From an uncultured Bdellovibrionales bacterium (GTDB lineage: Bacteria; Bdellovibrionota; Bdellovibrionia; Bdellovibrionales; Bdellovibrionaceae), in the NCBI GenBank assembly GCA_903926205.1, contig CAIYID010000046.1:1-56827 (forward strand): DNA of 56,827 bases. Reading direction: 5' to 3'. The notes under the pieces were generated by a model that ran no database searches, had not been told where the DNA came from, and saw only the letters and a list, made by a program, of their open reading frames with translations. This document shows positions 1 to 6,674 of the stretch, piece after piece. The position numbers and the translations under genes are program-made. How positions within the stretch are numbered: position 1 is the stretch's first letter; each line of letters opens with the position of its first letter.

Positions 1-609
1 GGCGCAGGAATGGGAATGGGCATGGGCTCACCATTTGGAATGGGTGCAGGAATGGGAATGGGCATGGGCTCACCATTTGGAATGGGTGCAGGAATGGGAA
101 TGGGCATGGGCTCACCATTTGGAATGGGTGCAGGAATGATGTCACCATACGGAATCGGTTCTGGAATGGGAATGATGCCATACTCACCTTATGGAATGAT
201 GAATGGTGCAGGCTTGGGTATGATGTCCCCATTTTCTCCTTATGGTATGAGCGGAATGTCACCATTTGGAATGGGTGGAATGGGTGGAATGGGTGGAATG
301 GGAATGGGCGGCAATATGCAGATGCAAATGCAACAAATGCAAATGCAAATGCAACAAGCTCAGTCCTATATGCAATACCAGCAGAGACAACAGCAAAACT
401 ACATGGCTTCTCAACAAGTTATGTCGAATCTGTACAGTCAACTCAATCAGTTGATGTCACAAATTCAGCAAGTCCAATTGGGTGCTTCAATGGGTGGCTC
501 ATACACTGGGGGCTACTACATGGGACCTTACTCAACAGGAACGTCAACCCTTCCTGGGGTAGGAACAGGCACAGGTACGTCATCAGGTGCGACACCTACA
601 GTTAGATAA
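1..609 (+). CDS. Gly/Met-rich repeat protein, 5'-truncated by the window edge
   Basis: The frame is open from base 1, so the true start lies upstream; the first in-frame ATG is at 10. The visible part (about 200 residues) begins with Met-Gly repeats of the type GMGMGSPFGMGAG, continues with MSPYG/MSPFG units, then a Gln/Met stretch (about residues 100-160) with a possible short coiled coil, and ends in a Gly/Thr/Ser tail. There is no enzymatic motif. Low-complexity Met/Gly/Gln composition would suit a secreted, surface or aggregation-prone structural protein, but that is inference; a signal peptide, if any, is outside the window. A terminator follows 25 bases after the stop. Function unknown. 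Confidence 0.7.
   Translation, partial: GAGMGMGMGSPFGMGAGMGMGMGSPFGMGAGMGMGMGSPFGMGAGMMSPYGIGSGMGMMPYSPYGMMNGAGLGMMSPFSPYGMSGMSPFGMGGMGGMGGMGMGGNMQMQMQQMQMQMQQAQSYMQYQQRQQQNYMASQQVMSNLYSQLNQLMSQIQQVQLGASMGGSYTGGYYMGPYSTGTSTLPGVGTGTGTSSGATPTVR
10..135 (+). repeat. Three perfect 42-bp in-frame tandem repeats
   Basis: Units at 10-51, 52-93 and 94-135 are identical at the base level, each encoding 14 residues with the core GMGMGSPFGMGAG. Bases 1-9 are the end of a preceding, slightly different unit (GGC instead of GGT for one glycine), so the array continues upstream of the window. Degenerate Met-Ser-Pro units and a run of GAATGGGTG nonamers near 268-300 follow. Confidence 0.9.
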
Positions 610-634
610 CTTAAATTTCAATGACAAAGACGAG

Positions 635-667
635 GGCCCTCTATAAATGAGGGCCTATGTTTTTTTT
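635..667 (+). terminator. Rho-independent terminator after the repeat protein gene
   Basis: A 7-bp GC-rich stem (GGCCCTC at 635-641, GAGGGCC at 649-655) with a TATAAAT loop is followed by TATG and eight T residues. It ends the repeat protein transcript. The right arm also contains a GAGGG sequence that could serve as ribosome-binding site for the ATG at 657. Confidence 0.75.
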
Positions 668-1997
668 GATACCTCGTTGCTGGGACAGTCATGCGCATCT
701 TATGTACACCGGAATGGAAAAATATGCGCTTAATTTAGGCTCAATTTCTGACCCTAGTAATTTAAAATATCTTAAAGTAGAGACTCATCATTTTCGCGGT
801 AAATGGTTGGTAGGATTTGGATGGGATCAGTTCTTTTTTAAAAAACAAACAATGCCAACTCGACAAGAATTGGATTTGGCTTTTCCAGATTTCCCAGTGT
901 TTTTCACGCGCAAAGACGGACACGCGGCGTGGGTAAATACTCGCGCATTTGAAGTGGTTGGAGATCTTCCTCCCACAATTGAAGGCGGAGATGTTTACAG
1001 AGAGGCTTCGGGTGAACCCACAGGAATTCTGTTAGATCGAGCGATGACTTTGTTTGAGGAAAAAATTCCGCCTTACTCCTTGTCATCAGAAAAAATTTTT
1101 ATTGAAGAGGGTTTGAAAATTTTTAATCGAGCTGGATTCACACACCTTCGTGATATGGGCGGTACAGAGTCTCAATGGTGTATTTTAGAAGAATTAGATG
1201 CACAAAAAAAATTAAATCTCTATGTTGAGCAAAATTTTTTTTTCAATTCCATGAAAGAATTTGATCATGCGATTCAAGCGGCTGAGAGATGTCGAGCCTC
1301 TTCTCGCGCTCAAGATTCTCATCTGAGGTTCGCTGGTTTAAAGTTTTTTTTAGATGGAGCCTTGGGCTCAGAGGGCGCATGGCTTAGTCAAGAATATCCG
1401 GGATCTGGCACAAAGGGCTTGAGCCTTTGGTCGTCTGAGCAGTTAGAAGAAATTCTCAGGCGAGCTTGGAAAAAAGGTTTTGCATTGGCGGTCCATGCAC
1501 TTGGCGACGCGGCTATTGAACAAATTGCACAAGTGGCATCAAAACTATACTTGATGGGGATAGTTGGAGAACTCAACATTGAGCATGCTGAAGTGGCACG
1601 ACTTGAGAGCATTGAAAAACTTGCGTATCTGAAGGCTCGAGTGCACATGCAGCCTTGTCATTTTTTAGGTGATAGGTTATTTTTAAAACCAAAACTGGAC
1701 TCACTTTACTCTTACGCTTTTCCATGGAGAGCTTTAGAAAATTCAGGAATTAAAATTTCGTGGGGTAGTGATGCTCCAATTGAAAAGCCATCGGTAAAAA
1801 ATAATTTATTGGCTTTAAAGGAAGCGCAACTTGAAGGAATTCAAAACATTCAAAGTAAACCAGAAGCGGGTCACTCACATCCCGATCTTTCTTGGGGATG
1901 CGACTGTTACACACGCTTTGATTTTGAAAAATCAGAGGATCCAATTGAAGTAATCTTCGACGGAAAACCCCTTTGTTTAGATTTTTCTAAAACTTAA
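657..1997 (+). CDS. Amidohydrolase, YtcJ-like (Amidohydro_3) metal-dependent hydrolase
   Basis: The protein (446 residues) carries the landmarks of the YtcJ/amidohydrolase-3 TIM-barrel family: an HxH metal motif near the N-terminus (DSHAHL, about residues 10-15), GLKFFLDGALGSEGAW, AVHALGDAAIEQ, an IEHAE histidine motif and SWGSDAP with the late catalytic Asp. Known relatives hydrolyse amide or formamide-type bonds; the substrate here cannot be told. It begins almost at the HxH motif, so the usual N-terminal beta-sandwich strand segment is missing and it is shorter than typical members (about 540). ATG 657 has GAGGG about 5 bases upstream, inside the preceding terminator hairpin. The 3' end overlaps the convergent gene by 11 bp. 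Confidence 0.8.
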   Translation: MFFLIPRCWDSHAHLMYTGMEKYALNLGSISDPSNLKYLKVETHHFRGKWLVGFGWDQFFFKKQTMPTRQELDLAFPDFPVFFTRKDGHAAWVNTRAFEVVGDLPPTIEGGDVYREASGEPTGILLDRAMTLFEEKIPPYSLSSEKIFIEEGLKIFNRAGFTHLRDMGGTESQWCILEELDAQKKLNLYVEQNFFFNSMKEFDHAIQAAERCRASSRAQDSHLRFAGLKFFLDGALGSEGAWLSQEYPGSGTKGLSLWSSEQLEEILRRAWKKGFALAVHALGDAAIEQIAQVASKLYLMGIVGELNIEHAEVARLESIEKLAYLKARVHMQPCHFLGDRLFLKPKLDSLYSYAFPWRALENSGIKISWGSDAPIEKPSVKNNLLALKEAQLEGIQNIQSKPEAGHSHPDLSWGCDCYTRFDFEKSEDPIEVIFDGKPLCLDFSKT

Positions 1998-2886
1998 AAG
2001 TAGGTAAATGAAGACTGACTTGCTTATTTTTAAAATAAGAAAGTGTTAACCCCCCGGCGATAATAGCTACAGGTACAGTCCATAGATAAGTTTTTTCTTT
2101 TTCAAAGATTTGTCTATTTTCTACAAGAATAGCATTTTCATCGCAATCGCCGTGGACTCCCAAGTTTTTTAATTTTAGTTCTGGTAATGATGGCCAGGGA
2201 ATGATGACTTCTCCGCAACGGTCGTTGAAAGATTTAAAATTAGTAAGTGCAGACAAGAAGTCGGAAAAATATCCTACAACCAAAATTGGATAAGCTGTAT
2301 TTGAAATATAAACCCACTGATGTGGCCATGAAGATATTTTTTGTTCCAAAGATTGAATTGGTGAGCCATCTACAAAAACAGCAGCGTCATCTGAAGATAA
2401 ATAATATTTCAAAGAATCAATCTCGTTTTGCGAAAGCCGGTCGTTCGTTGAAGGAACGACAAAGGTGGAAAGATCTTTTTTTACTTTTTTTATTAATTCA
2501 CTATTTTTTTCCTCAGAATTTTCATCAGCAGTCAAGAGACCTAAAAATCGATTTTTTTCGGGTGCCGAAAGGTTTTCAATGCCCAATTTTTCAAAAAGAA
2601 ATACAGCACTTTCTACTTCCATTGATCGAAGTGGAAGTTGATCAAGCAGATATAAAGAATGTCTCAAAGAACTAGGGTCTGAATTAATAGTAAGCCTATC
2701 AAGATTTTGCAAAAGATGTTTTTTAAAAAAAGCATTTGCAAAGCTAATTCGTTTCGATTTTTCGACAAAGCTTTTGAACTCTGAAGTTTTCATTTGAAGT
2801 GCGTGAACTGAAAATTCCTCGCCCACGGCTTGATTTTCTACGAATGAAATAAGTAAAGAAACTAACGTTGTCATCCAAAAAATCAT
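1987..2886 (-). CDS. Exported hypothetical protein, last gene of the pilin operon
   Basis: The product is about 299 residues. I chose the ATG at 2886, one base after the stop of the upstream gene, because GGGGG lies just ahead of it; an in-frame ATG at 2913 would overlap that gene. There is a hydrophobic N-terminus (MIFWMTTLVSLLISF) resembling a signal peptide, a mainly helical middle, and a late hydrophobic segment (TYLWTVPVAIIAGGLTLSYF) that could anchor the C-terminus. Two cysteines occur near the end of the soluble part (FNDRCGEV, HGDCDEN). No family recognised. Position in the Flp/TadE operon suggests a pilus or envelope role, but this is only context. Confidence 0.6.
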   Translation of the reverse strand: MIFWMTTLVSLLISFVENQAVGEEFSVHALQMKTSEFKSFVEKSKRISFANAFFKKHLLQNLDRLTINSDPSSLRHSLYLLDQLPLRSMEVESAVFLFEKLGIENLSAPEKNRFLGLLTADENSEEKNSELIKKVKKDLSTFVVPSTNDRLSQNEIDSLKYYLSSDDAAVFVDGSPIQSLEQKISSWPHQWVYISNTAYPILVVGYFSDFLSALTNFKSFNDRCGEVIIPWPSLPELKLKNLGVHGDCDENAILVENRQIFEKEKTYLWTVPVAIIAGGLTLSYFKNKQVSLHLPTFKF

Positions 2887-2887
2887 T

Positions 2888-3391
2888 TTAACCCCCGATA
2901 TAGTATTGAACATGACTCAATTTTTTTTGATTTTTTTCCATAGATCCGTGACCAGATTGATCTCGGTTTTGAATAACCGCAAATAAAGGCCCATTTCCGT
3001 TGATCAATCTACTCGCTTCGCCGTCCGGAACTAACACCGCAAAGGTGTTTGGATTTAGGGGAGCACGAAGCAACCTTAAATGATGGCCTACTTTTTGACC
3101 TTTTGCTTTACTAGAGAGAGAGGCAATGTATAGATCAACAATGGCAAAATTTTCTATTAGTGCAGATAACGATTCTGCATTTTTTAATTCAATAGGAACC
3201 AATACGAATCCTTTTGGGATAATCGTATCCGGACTTTCATTTACGGGTCCTGATTGTTTTTTTTCTTCAGATGGCTGCGTCCTTGTATTAAAAAATGAAG
3301 CAAGCAAAAAAACAATCAATCCAATTACAGAAAAAATCTGTGATTTCTTGAAGAAAAATTCTTTTAATTTGGAAATATCAATTTTTTTCAT
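2888..3391 (-). CDS. Membrane-anchored protein, possibly CpaB/RcpC-like
   Basis: The product is 167 residues: a basic N-terminus, one transmembrane helix (IFSVIGLIVFLLASFF, about 18-33), a linker with acidic and polar residues, then a beta-rich domain. The pattern PKGFVLVPIELKNAESLSAL followed by VDLYIAS and FAVLVPDGEASRLI resembles the beta-clip/SAF part of Flp pilus assembly proteins CpaB/RcpC, which sit at the secretin. The similarity is weak and judged by eye; the protein is shorter than true CpaB (about 270). A good ribosome-binding site (AAAGGTGA) precedes ATG 3391, and it lies between TadE-like genes and the exported protein at 1987-2886. Confidence 0.55.
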   Translation of the reverse strand: MKKIDISKLKEFFFKKSQIFSVIGLIVFLLASFFNTRTQPSEEKKQSGPVNESPDTIIPKGFVLVPIELKNAESLSALIENFAIVDLYIASLSSKAKGQKVGHHLRLLRAPLNPNTFAVLVPDGEASRLINGNGPLFAVIQNRDQSGHGSMEKNQKKLSHVQYYIGG

Positions 3392-3394
3392 TTA

Positions 3395-3619
3395 TCACCT
3401 TTGGTGAAGGTTTGCTGATTTAAACCGATCTTGACTGGTAGATTTTAAAAACTCAGTAGAAAAATTTTGAGCAAAACAGAAGAAAATAAAAATTACGGAC
3501 ACCATGAGCACGAGCTCAATGAAAATTTGTCCGCTAGCAGAATAGGCTGGAAACCGACGAGAGTCTGTTTTAGGCTGCCAGTACATCCGTTCGGTTGATA
3601 AAGTGGTGAGAGTTTCCAT
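3395..3619 (-). CDS. Small TadE-like pseudopilin, overlaps the preceding gene
   Basis: The product is 74 residues with a class III (prepilin-type) signature: a basic leader ending in SASG, then QIFIELVLMVSVIFIFF, with Glu at +5 after the predicted cleavage, as in TadE/Flp prepilins. The start at 3619 is set by a strong AAAGGAG site 7 bases upstream. The first 127 bp overlap, in another frame, the 3' end of the 3493-4248 gene. The mature part after the membrane helix is very short (about 30 residues), so it would be a minor pseudopilin at most. It is followed after 3 bases by the next gene, consistent with an operon. Confidence 0.65.
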   Translation of the reverse strand: METLTTLSTERMYWQPKTDSRRFPAYSASGQIFIELVLMVSVIFIFFCFAQNFSTEFLKSTSQDRFKSANLHQR

Positions 3620-4248
3620 ATTGATTCTCCTTTTAATTTCGAGTGGATTTGCTCATTCCAAGATATGTGCAAAGCCTGAACTTGCGAAAAATTCTCCATA
3701 AGAACGTAAGTCGGAGGTCCCAAGTCCGGAGCCGTCATCGCCCGGACGGCAAGCCTTACAGGGCTAGAAAATTTTATATGTCCTCGGTAATCAAAATTTT
3801 CTTGTGTCTGCAGAGTCCAGCGGCGCTGTTCGGTTGCAATTTTCTCTTCAATTAGCCGCTGCAAGGATCGTAAATCTAGGGTGAGTTTTTGTTTCGCTAG
3901 ATTCTGTTGAGCTCGAAGGGCTTCCTGCTGAGCAATCACACTTTGGAGTTCAATTTCTGCAATGACGGCCGCTTCTTCTTGATTTGAGGCAATGGCAATT
4001 TTCAAAGCCATTTCGGCATTAGCTCGGAGCTCGCGAAGGCTAAAGACTTCAACATTGAGCTCTATGAATTTTTTAAGTTCACTGGAAATAGGTGAGAGAT
4101 TTTTTAAAAGCATTGAGCGGCAAATTTGTAAATTTCGTTCTTGAGGCGTAAGCCAAGCTTTTAAATAGAAAACACAACTTATCGCTAGTAGTGCGATGGG
4201 AATCCAAAAAACTAGCCAAATTAAGGCAAATCCTGACTGATTTTTCAT
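3493..4248 (-). CDS. Pilin-operon protein with prepilin-like N-terminus and coiled coil
   Basis: The product is 251 residues: MKNQSGFALIWLVFWIPIAL gives a short basic/polar leader and a hydrophobic helix like TadE/TadG-type or prepilin-like proteins, followed by a long helical, Gln/Glu/Ala-rich stretch (about residues 60-150, likely coiled coil) and a beta-rich tail. The start overlaps the stop of the TadE gene by 4 bp (ATGA), so the two are translationally coupled. The last 42 codons overlap the next gene in another frame. Role inferred from context: pseudopilin or assembly factor of a Flp-type pilus. Confidence 0.6.
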   Translation of the reverse strand: MKNQSGFALIWLVFWIPIALLAISCVFYLKAWLTPQERNLQICRSMLLKNLSPISSELKKFIELNVEVFSLRELRANAEMALKIAIASNQEEAAVIAEIELQSVIAQQEALRAQQNLAKQKLTLDLRSLQRLIEEKIATEQRRWTLQTQENFDYRGHIKFSSPVRLAVRAMTAPDLGPPTYVLMENFSQVQALHISWNEQIHSKLKGESIWKLSPLYQPNGCTGSLKQTLVGFQPILLADKFSLSSCSWCP

Positions 4249-4595
4249 GGAGACACTGATGACAATGGCAGGGTGAGGCTTTCCTTCAAATCAAGGTGAA
4301 GATGAAAGGGCATTTTGACTTTTGCCGTTGCCAACGATTGGCTGGAGTCACGTTGATATTCGATCGTCTCCAGCTGGCCGAAGAGTAAAACTTGTTGGAT
4401 TTTTGTTTTAGCTAATTGTCGACAGTCCGGTGGTGGTGGAAAGAGTTCATTGCAAATCAACATTTCATACAAAGTGTGATGTGCAATGAGAGAAATGCTC
4501 AAATTCCAGATAAGTGCAAAAAATGATGTAATACCGATAATTGCAATTGGCATCGCTATGGCGGACTCAATCAAAGACTGGCCTTTTTCGCTCAT
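4245..4595 (-). CDS. TadE-like pseudopilin
   Basis: The product is 116 residues and opens with MSEKGQSLIESAIAMPIAI: a very short leader, Gly before the cleavage point, Gln at +1 and Glu at +5, followed by a hydrophobic helix. This is the TadE/TadF minor pseudopilin pattern; such proteins are processed by a TadV/CpaA prepilin peptidase and assist Flp pilus biogenesis. The soluble part contains two cysteines (ICNELFPPPPDC) that could pair. It overlaps the flp stop by 4 bp (ATGA) and the next gene by 4 bp, so it belongs to a tightly coupled operon. Confidence 0.75.
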   Translation of the reverse strand: MSEKGQSLIESAIAMPIAIIGITSFFALIWNLSISLIAHHTLYEMLICNELFPPPPDCRQLAKTKIQQVLLFGQLETIEYQRDSSQSLATAKVKMPFHLHLDLKESLTLPLSSVSP

Positions 4596-4873
4596 GATCC
4601 ATCCTCCCCTTCTGTTGAATCTTTTTTTGTTTCACTTCCATTCATAAAATTACGTAAATTCTTTTTTGAGTAGTAACTCGATTTAACATCAGCATTTTCG
4701 ATCTTTCCTTCGACTGAGGCGCCGAGTGACTTAGCGACACGAGCGAAGCTGACGTTGATGCTTTGGCCAACGACTCTCATGATTCCGATACCGCCAACAG
4801 CGACAAGTGCAACGATCACTAAATATTCAACGAGCGACTGCCCTCTTTGTGAGTTTTTCTTTTGAATGTCCAT
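4592..4873 (-). CDS. flp: Flp-type (type IVb) pilin
   Basis: The product is 93 residues. SQRGQSLVEYLVIVALVAVG is the classical Flp prepilin motif: basic leader, Gly at -1, Glu at +5 and Tyr at +6 of the mature protein, then a hydrophobic helix; GQSINVSFARVAKSLG follows as in Flp pilins. The mature protein has a Ser/Lys/Glu-rich tail of about 40 residues, longer than the smallest Flp pilins. A strong GGGAGG site precedes the ATG. It is the first gene of a minus-strand operon running to 1987. The peptidase, ATPase and secretin of the Tad machine are not in this window. Confidence 0.85.
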   Translation of the reverse strand: MDIQKKNSQRGQSLVEYLVIVALVAVGGIGIMRVVGQSINVSFARVAKSLGASVEGKIENADVKSSYYSKKNLRNFMNGSETKKDSTEGEDGS

Positions 4874-4892
4874 GAATGACCTCCCTATAGGC

Positions 4893-4929
4893 CAAAAAGC
4901 AAAACGAGAGCCAGTAAGGGCTCTCGTTT
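4893..4929 (-). terminator. Terminator of the H1-like gene, just upstream of flp
   Basis: An 11-bp perfect stem (AAACGAGAGCC at 4902-4912, GGCTCTCGTTT at 4919-4929) with a 6-base loop is followed on the minus strand by TTGCTTTTTGG. It lies 44 bp after the stop of the H1-like gene and only 28 bp before the flp start codon, so it separates the two genes, or limits read-through into the pilin operon. Confidence 0.75.
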
Positions 4930-4973
4930 ATTGCGTACTCATGGATTTTTTGTCCGGTGATTCTTTTAGTGAA

Positions 4974-5666
4974 TTATCTCTTCTTGCCTTTTTTTGCAGA
5001 CTTAGAAGTTTTTGTTGGTTTTGCTGGCTTCGAAGGCTTTTTAGCAATTTTTGAAACAGCTTTAACTACCTTTTTAGGAGCTTTGGCAGGTTTAACTTTT
5101 GCTTTCGCTTTTGCCGATGTAGCTGCAATTTTTTTCTGTTTCTCCAGCTCTTTTTTTGCAGCCAATTTTGCTTGTTCGGCTTCTTTTTTTGCAGCGTCTT
5201 TTGTTTTTTTCTCAACTAGTTTTTGTAGTAGTTTAGCTTTAGCTATTGCTTGTTTGTCTTTGTCTTTGAGTTTGTCCAGACGTGCTTTTTCTTTTGCAGC
5301 AATAGCTGCGTGTTTTGCGGCATTTTTTGAATCACGAGCTTTTTGTTTTTCGGCTTCTTTTTCAGCTTTTGCCGCGGCTTTGAGGGAGTCCTTTTCTGCA
5401 CGAGCAGCTGCTTTGATGGCTTCTCGTTCTTCACGTTCTTTTTCTTTTACAGCCGTTTTTTCAGCGATTTTTTTGGCTTTGCGTCCCACAACTATACGGT
5501 CAAGAATGTCAAAAGCCTCGGAGCGAAGATCATTTTCGAAGACGAAGCGATAAAACCCTTCAATTTCAGGGCTTTGACGGAATTTTTTTAACGAGGTGGG
5601 TAGACTGTCTGATTGTATAAAGTCAATCGACGATCCATCTTTAGATAGCTTTACCTTTTCAGACAT
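4974..5666 (-). CDS. Lys/Ala-rich histone H1-like protein
   Basis: The product is 230 residues. The first 70 residues form an ordinary, probably folded part (including IEGFYRFVFENDLRSEAFDI), and the rest is Lys/Ala/Glu-rich, first as a long charged helix and finally as KAKAKVKPAKAPKKV-type repeats ending in KKGKKR, like eukaryotic H1 tails and bacterial H1-like nucleoid proteins. DNA or RNA binding by the basic tail is inferred. A strong AGGAGG site precedes the ATG at 5666. It is divergent from folD with a 138-bp shared upstream region, and has its own terminator. A membrane-linked TolA-like function is unlikely because no transmembrane segment is present. Confidence 0.7.
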   Translation of the reverse strand: MSEKVKLSKDGSSIDFIQSDSLPTSLKKFRQSPEIEGFYRFVFENDLRSEAFDILDRIVVGRKAKKIAEKTAVKEKEREEREAIKAAARAEKDSLKAAAKAEKEAEKQKARDSKNAAKHAAIAAKEKARLDKLKDKDKQAIAKAKLLQKLVEKKTKDAAKKEAEQAKLAAKKELEKQKKIAATSAKAKAKVKPAKAPKKVVKAVSKIAKKPSKPAKPTKTSKSAKKGKKR

Positions 5667-5804
5667 GGATAGCCTCCTACAAGTTTGTTGGTGAACTTAA
5701 TGCATGGCCTTTGAAGGGTCAAGCGTTGAATTTATTGCGTAAATTTGCGAAAAGAAGCTTTAATTTAAAATTTGCATTCATGTGCTCTTTGAGAGGAGTC
5801 CACC

Positions 5805-6674
5805 TTGATTATTCTAGACGGTAAGCTGGTATCGGTCACTCGCAGGGAACAGCTCAAATTACGAGTGAAAAAGTTTATTGAGAGTTATCGTCGATCACCA
5901 CAATTGGTGGTGGTCATTGTCGGTGAAAATTCTGCAAGCCAGATTTACGTGCGTAATAAAATCATCGCCTGTGAGGCTGTGGGCATCAAGTCGACTAAAA
6001 TTGAGCTTCCTGCGACCTGTCAGCAGCACGAACTCAATGTGGTGATAGATCGTTTAAACTTAGATCAAGAAGTCGATGGAGTTTTAGTTCAGCTTCCTCT
6101 ACCAAAAGGCTTGAATGAAAATGAAATCAACACTCGCTTAAGTCCCTACAAAGACGCGGATGGTTTTACTTTCAATTCCCTTGGACATTTGTGGGCCGGG
6201 CAACCGATCATCAAACCTTGTACGCCTCAGGGAGTGATGAATTTACTTGAGCACTTTAAAATTCCAGTTGCGGGTAAACATGCCGTGGTTGTAGGACGCA
6301 GCACGATTGTCGGAAAACCCATGGCACATCTCTTGACCATGGCCGATGCCACTGTGACCTTGTGTCATTCCAAAACTCCTCATTTGCGAGAACATACTTT
6401 GCGGGCGGATATTGTGGTTGTCGCCGCAGGCCAAAAGCATTTGCTCGGAAAAGACGATTTCAAAAAAGGAGCAGTGGTGGTAGATGTGGGAATGCATGGA
6501 TCGGGTCAGGGAAAGGGTGTTACCGGCGATGTTCGAGTCCATGAGCTTCAAGACTGGGCTTACGCCGCAACTCCAGTCCCTGGGGGGGTTGGTCCAATGA
6601 CCATTGCGACTCTTTTAGAAAATACTTTAATTCTTGCAGAAATATCACAACAAAAAAAGCAGCAAAAAAAATGA
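5805..6674 (+). CDS. folD: FolD, methylenetetrahydrofolate dehydrogenase/cyclohydrolase
   Basis: The enzyme (289 residues) interconverts 5,10-methylene-, 5,10-methenyl- and 10-formyl-tetrahydrofolate in the cytosol using NADP. It has all family landmarks: SASQIYVRNK with the catalytic Tyr48/Lys52 pair, DGVLVQLPLP with Gln96, KDADGF (Asp119), KPCTPQGVM, the Rossmann motif VVGRSTIVGKPMAHLL and the C-terminal TPVPGGVGPMTIATLL. The start is TTG at 5805, supported by GAGAGGAG 6 bases upstream and by the family's usual N-terminus. The stop overlaps the next ATG by 4 bp, coupling it to the methyltransferase gene. Confidence 0.97.
   Translation: MIILDGKLVSVTRREQLKLRVKKFIESYRRSPQLVVVIVGENSASQIYVRNKIIACEAVGIKSTKIELPATCQQHELNVVIDRLNLDQEVDGVLVQLPLPKGLNENEINTRLSPYKDADGFTFNSLGHLWAGQPIIKPCTPQGVMNLLEHFKIPVAGKHAVVVGRSTIVGKPMAHLLTMADATVTLCHSKTPHLREHTLRADIVVVAAGQKHLLGKDDFKKGAVVVDVGMHGSGQGKGVTGDVRVHELQDWAYAATPVPGGVGPMTIATLLENTLILAEISQQKKQQKK

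Noticed and set aside
1-135. Repeat array considered as CRISPR
   Set aside because: Repeats are contiguous, in frame and have no spacers.
4957-5553. Long plus-strand ORF antisense to the H1-like gene
   Set aside because: It is the mirror of a Lys/Ala-rich gene and gives only Phe/Ala/Ser-rich sequence without motif or ribosome-binding site.
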